Shown: piece after piece, positions 62,701-64,000 of the stretch
How positions within the stretch are numbered: the first letter of the stretch is position 1
Layout: each line of letters starts with the position of its first letter
Assembly: GCF_018691265.1 (NCBI RefSeq)
Contig: NW_024881261.1
Span: 22,965,374-23,029,373, forward strand
Direction: 5' to 3'
DNA: 64,000 bases
Origin: Tyto alba
Taxonomy: Eukaryota > Chordata > Aves > Strigiformes > Tytonidae
Notes under the pieces: model-generated
Told to the model about the DNA's origin: nothing
The model's database searches: none
The model's input: only the letters and a program-made list of their open reading frames with translations
Made by a program: the position numbers and the translations under genes

Positions 62701-64000
62701 TACTGCAGGGGGTGGAGCACTTCATTTTGCAAGGTTATTATTAACTCCTAAATACTTGTGGCGAGGCCAGTCCAGGATGGTGTCTGGATTCTTCGCAAGG
62801 AAGGGCTGTGCTCTGCTGCCAGGGTGAGTGATTTCCACTCTTCCTGCTTGGGGTGCTGCTGTAATTTTCTGTGCATAGTATCTCCCTCCATGGAGTCTTA
62901 TAAAGTTTGATTTGTAGAGGGAAGAGGGAGGAAAGGAGATAAAATCAGTTGGTCTCCTTTTGTTGTGTGTTTTCGGTTTTATTATTTTGGGAGGGGAAAA
63001 ATACTTTTTTATATCTTGCCCCTTATTGACACAACATAAATGCCATGTTTTAGACTGCATCACGGCTCAGCATGTGCTTGGGACAGTACTGGTGCCAACC
63101 TGATCCTTCTTGGTTTCTCTCCTAAACTAGTGGTGTCTACTGCTTCGCTCTGTTGTGCTACAAGACAAACTCACTCGTTTTCTCTGCTATCACCTCTAGC
63201 TTTAGCTTGACGCTGTGATTTTGCAGCTTGTGAGGCTGCCAGTCCTGTGGGGTACTGAATTCCCTAGGGTGAGCTCGGTGGTCTGCACAGGTCCTTGCTG
63301 GTTTGCAGAGCAGGAATGTGGCATTTGCATAGTTCTTGAGATCTCATGAAAGGATGGATTTTTTTTTTTTTTTTTTTTTTTGGTCTGTTCTGCTGGAACA
63401 CCTATGCCTGGCTTAGGGCACAAACCTCACTATAGTCTGGGGGTGCCTTTGGTTACATCCCATGCCCCCCCCACGCCATTCAGTGCTGCAGCCGCTCTGG
63501 CTGCTAATCTCATTCTGATCACTTCATTGTTGTGTTTTTGGCAACACAAATTCCCCACCCAGGCCTGAGAATTTAACATCAGCACATTTGCATGACTGAT
63601 CGGATTTGTCTCGCTTCTATGACGACATTGTTTCTATGGAAAATTAATGGATTCTCACGTTGTATTTTTAATGGCTGAAACCACCCCCCTGCCACCCTCC
63701 CATCCCGAAGATCTCGCAGGGGAAGTCTGTAAACAGCTCAAATTAGCTATCCTCCTTAAACAGCTCCCATTTCTGTCCTGCCTGCTGTCCATTTCTTTTC
63801 TCTCTTCCAACAGTGCTGCAACACTCCTCTCCTGGTGTTGGTGGATAAAGAACAATGAGTAAAATGAGCCTATGTTTGCTTTCCTTGTCTGGCCCTTGAA
63901 TAGATGTGATCTATCATGAACTGCCCCCTTTCATCCAGGACCATGTGGTTTTAAATTGTCAGCCTGCCTTGAAGTTTGCTCCAAGCAGGCCTGGGTTGCT
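53749..64000 (+). other. TLL2 intron 1, right part
   Basis: No supported exon. Enhancer-like blocks are noted at 57,800-57,920, 59,160-59,400 and 63,480-63,690. A T23 run lies at 63,359-63,381. ORFs of up to about 118 codons carry no recognisable domain. Confidence 0.65.
63359..63381 (+). repeat. T23 homopolymer
   Basis: Twenty-three consecutive thymines. It could be the tail of a minus-strand retroposed copy, but no body was recognised to its right. Confidence 0.9.

Larger units (their letters stand above)
38644..64000 (+). other. TLL2 intron 1 (extends beyond window)
   Basis: The donor is gtaggg. I looked for exon 2, which should encode the segment after DPCKA (GDIALD...), and found no acceptable match with a phase-1 acceptor, so at least 25 kb is intron. 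Sub-regions: 39,421-42,860 shows no recognised feature. 42,865-42,910 is a possible CR1 scrap. 42,911-49,584 contains only chance ORFs. 49,585-53,748 holds the inverted repeat pair and LTR. 53,749-64,000 is mostly unassigned with several enhancer-like AT-rich blocks. A long first intron is usual for the tolloid family. Confidence 0.8.

Noticed and set aside
1..64000. CRISPR arrays, operons, tRNA/rRNA genes, viral coding genes
   Set aside because: No regularly spaced repeats, cloverleaf-forming sequences or gag/pol/env-like frames were seen. The window is vertebrate gene and intron sequence.

Overview
This is a vertebrate nuclear DNA window and almost certainly comes from a bird. It has spliced genes with long introns, a CpG-island promoter, degenerate CR1-like LINE remnants, and two long-terminal-repeat copies of a type I associate with neoavian (for example songbird) genomes. 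No bacterial, phage, CRISPR or operon-like features are present. The species cannot be fixed from the sequence alone.

Region 1 (about 1-31,060, + strand) is the 3' three quarters of TM9SF3, a nine-pass nonaspanin of the Golgi/endosomal system. Twelve exons are visible from 2,656 to the stop codon at 27,871-27,873. They join in a consistent phase with GT-AG introns and encode the last 449 residues: the end of the lumenal domain, all nine membrane segments and the C-terminal KID tail. The first exons lie left of the window. The 3'UTR carries several AATAAA signals and probably runs to about 31,060.

Region 2 (about 31,061-38,300) is intergenic. It holds a poly(A) tract, an old CR1-like fragment and an antisense solo LTR (37,160-37,738) about 750 bases upstream of the next start codon.

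Region 3 (about 37,930-39,420) is a CpG island with a TATA-less promoter and exon 1 of a tolloid-family astacin metalloprotease. The exon encodes a signal peptide and the start of the propeptide, ending in DPCKA at a phase-1 donor. The order TM9SF3 then tolloid-like gene, same strand, matches human TM9SF3-TLL2, so this is called TLL2.

Region 4 (38,644-64,000) is the first intron of TLL2. No further coding exon was recognised. It contains a second, larger LTR-like element (51,152 to about 52,086) that shares its 3' terminal block with the first LTR, and a sharply bounded 157-base repeat present twice in inverted orientation (49,585-49,741 and 53,592-53,748). It also has two long poly-C tracts and several AT-rich, motif-dense stretches that look like conserved enhancers.

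The two genes are neighbours by conserved synteny and are not known to work together. No new multi-gene system was found. The least explained items are the inverted 157-base repeat pair flanking the LTR and the enhancer-like blocks in TLL2 intron 1.
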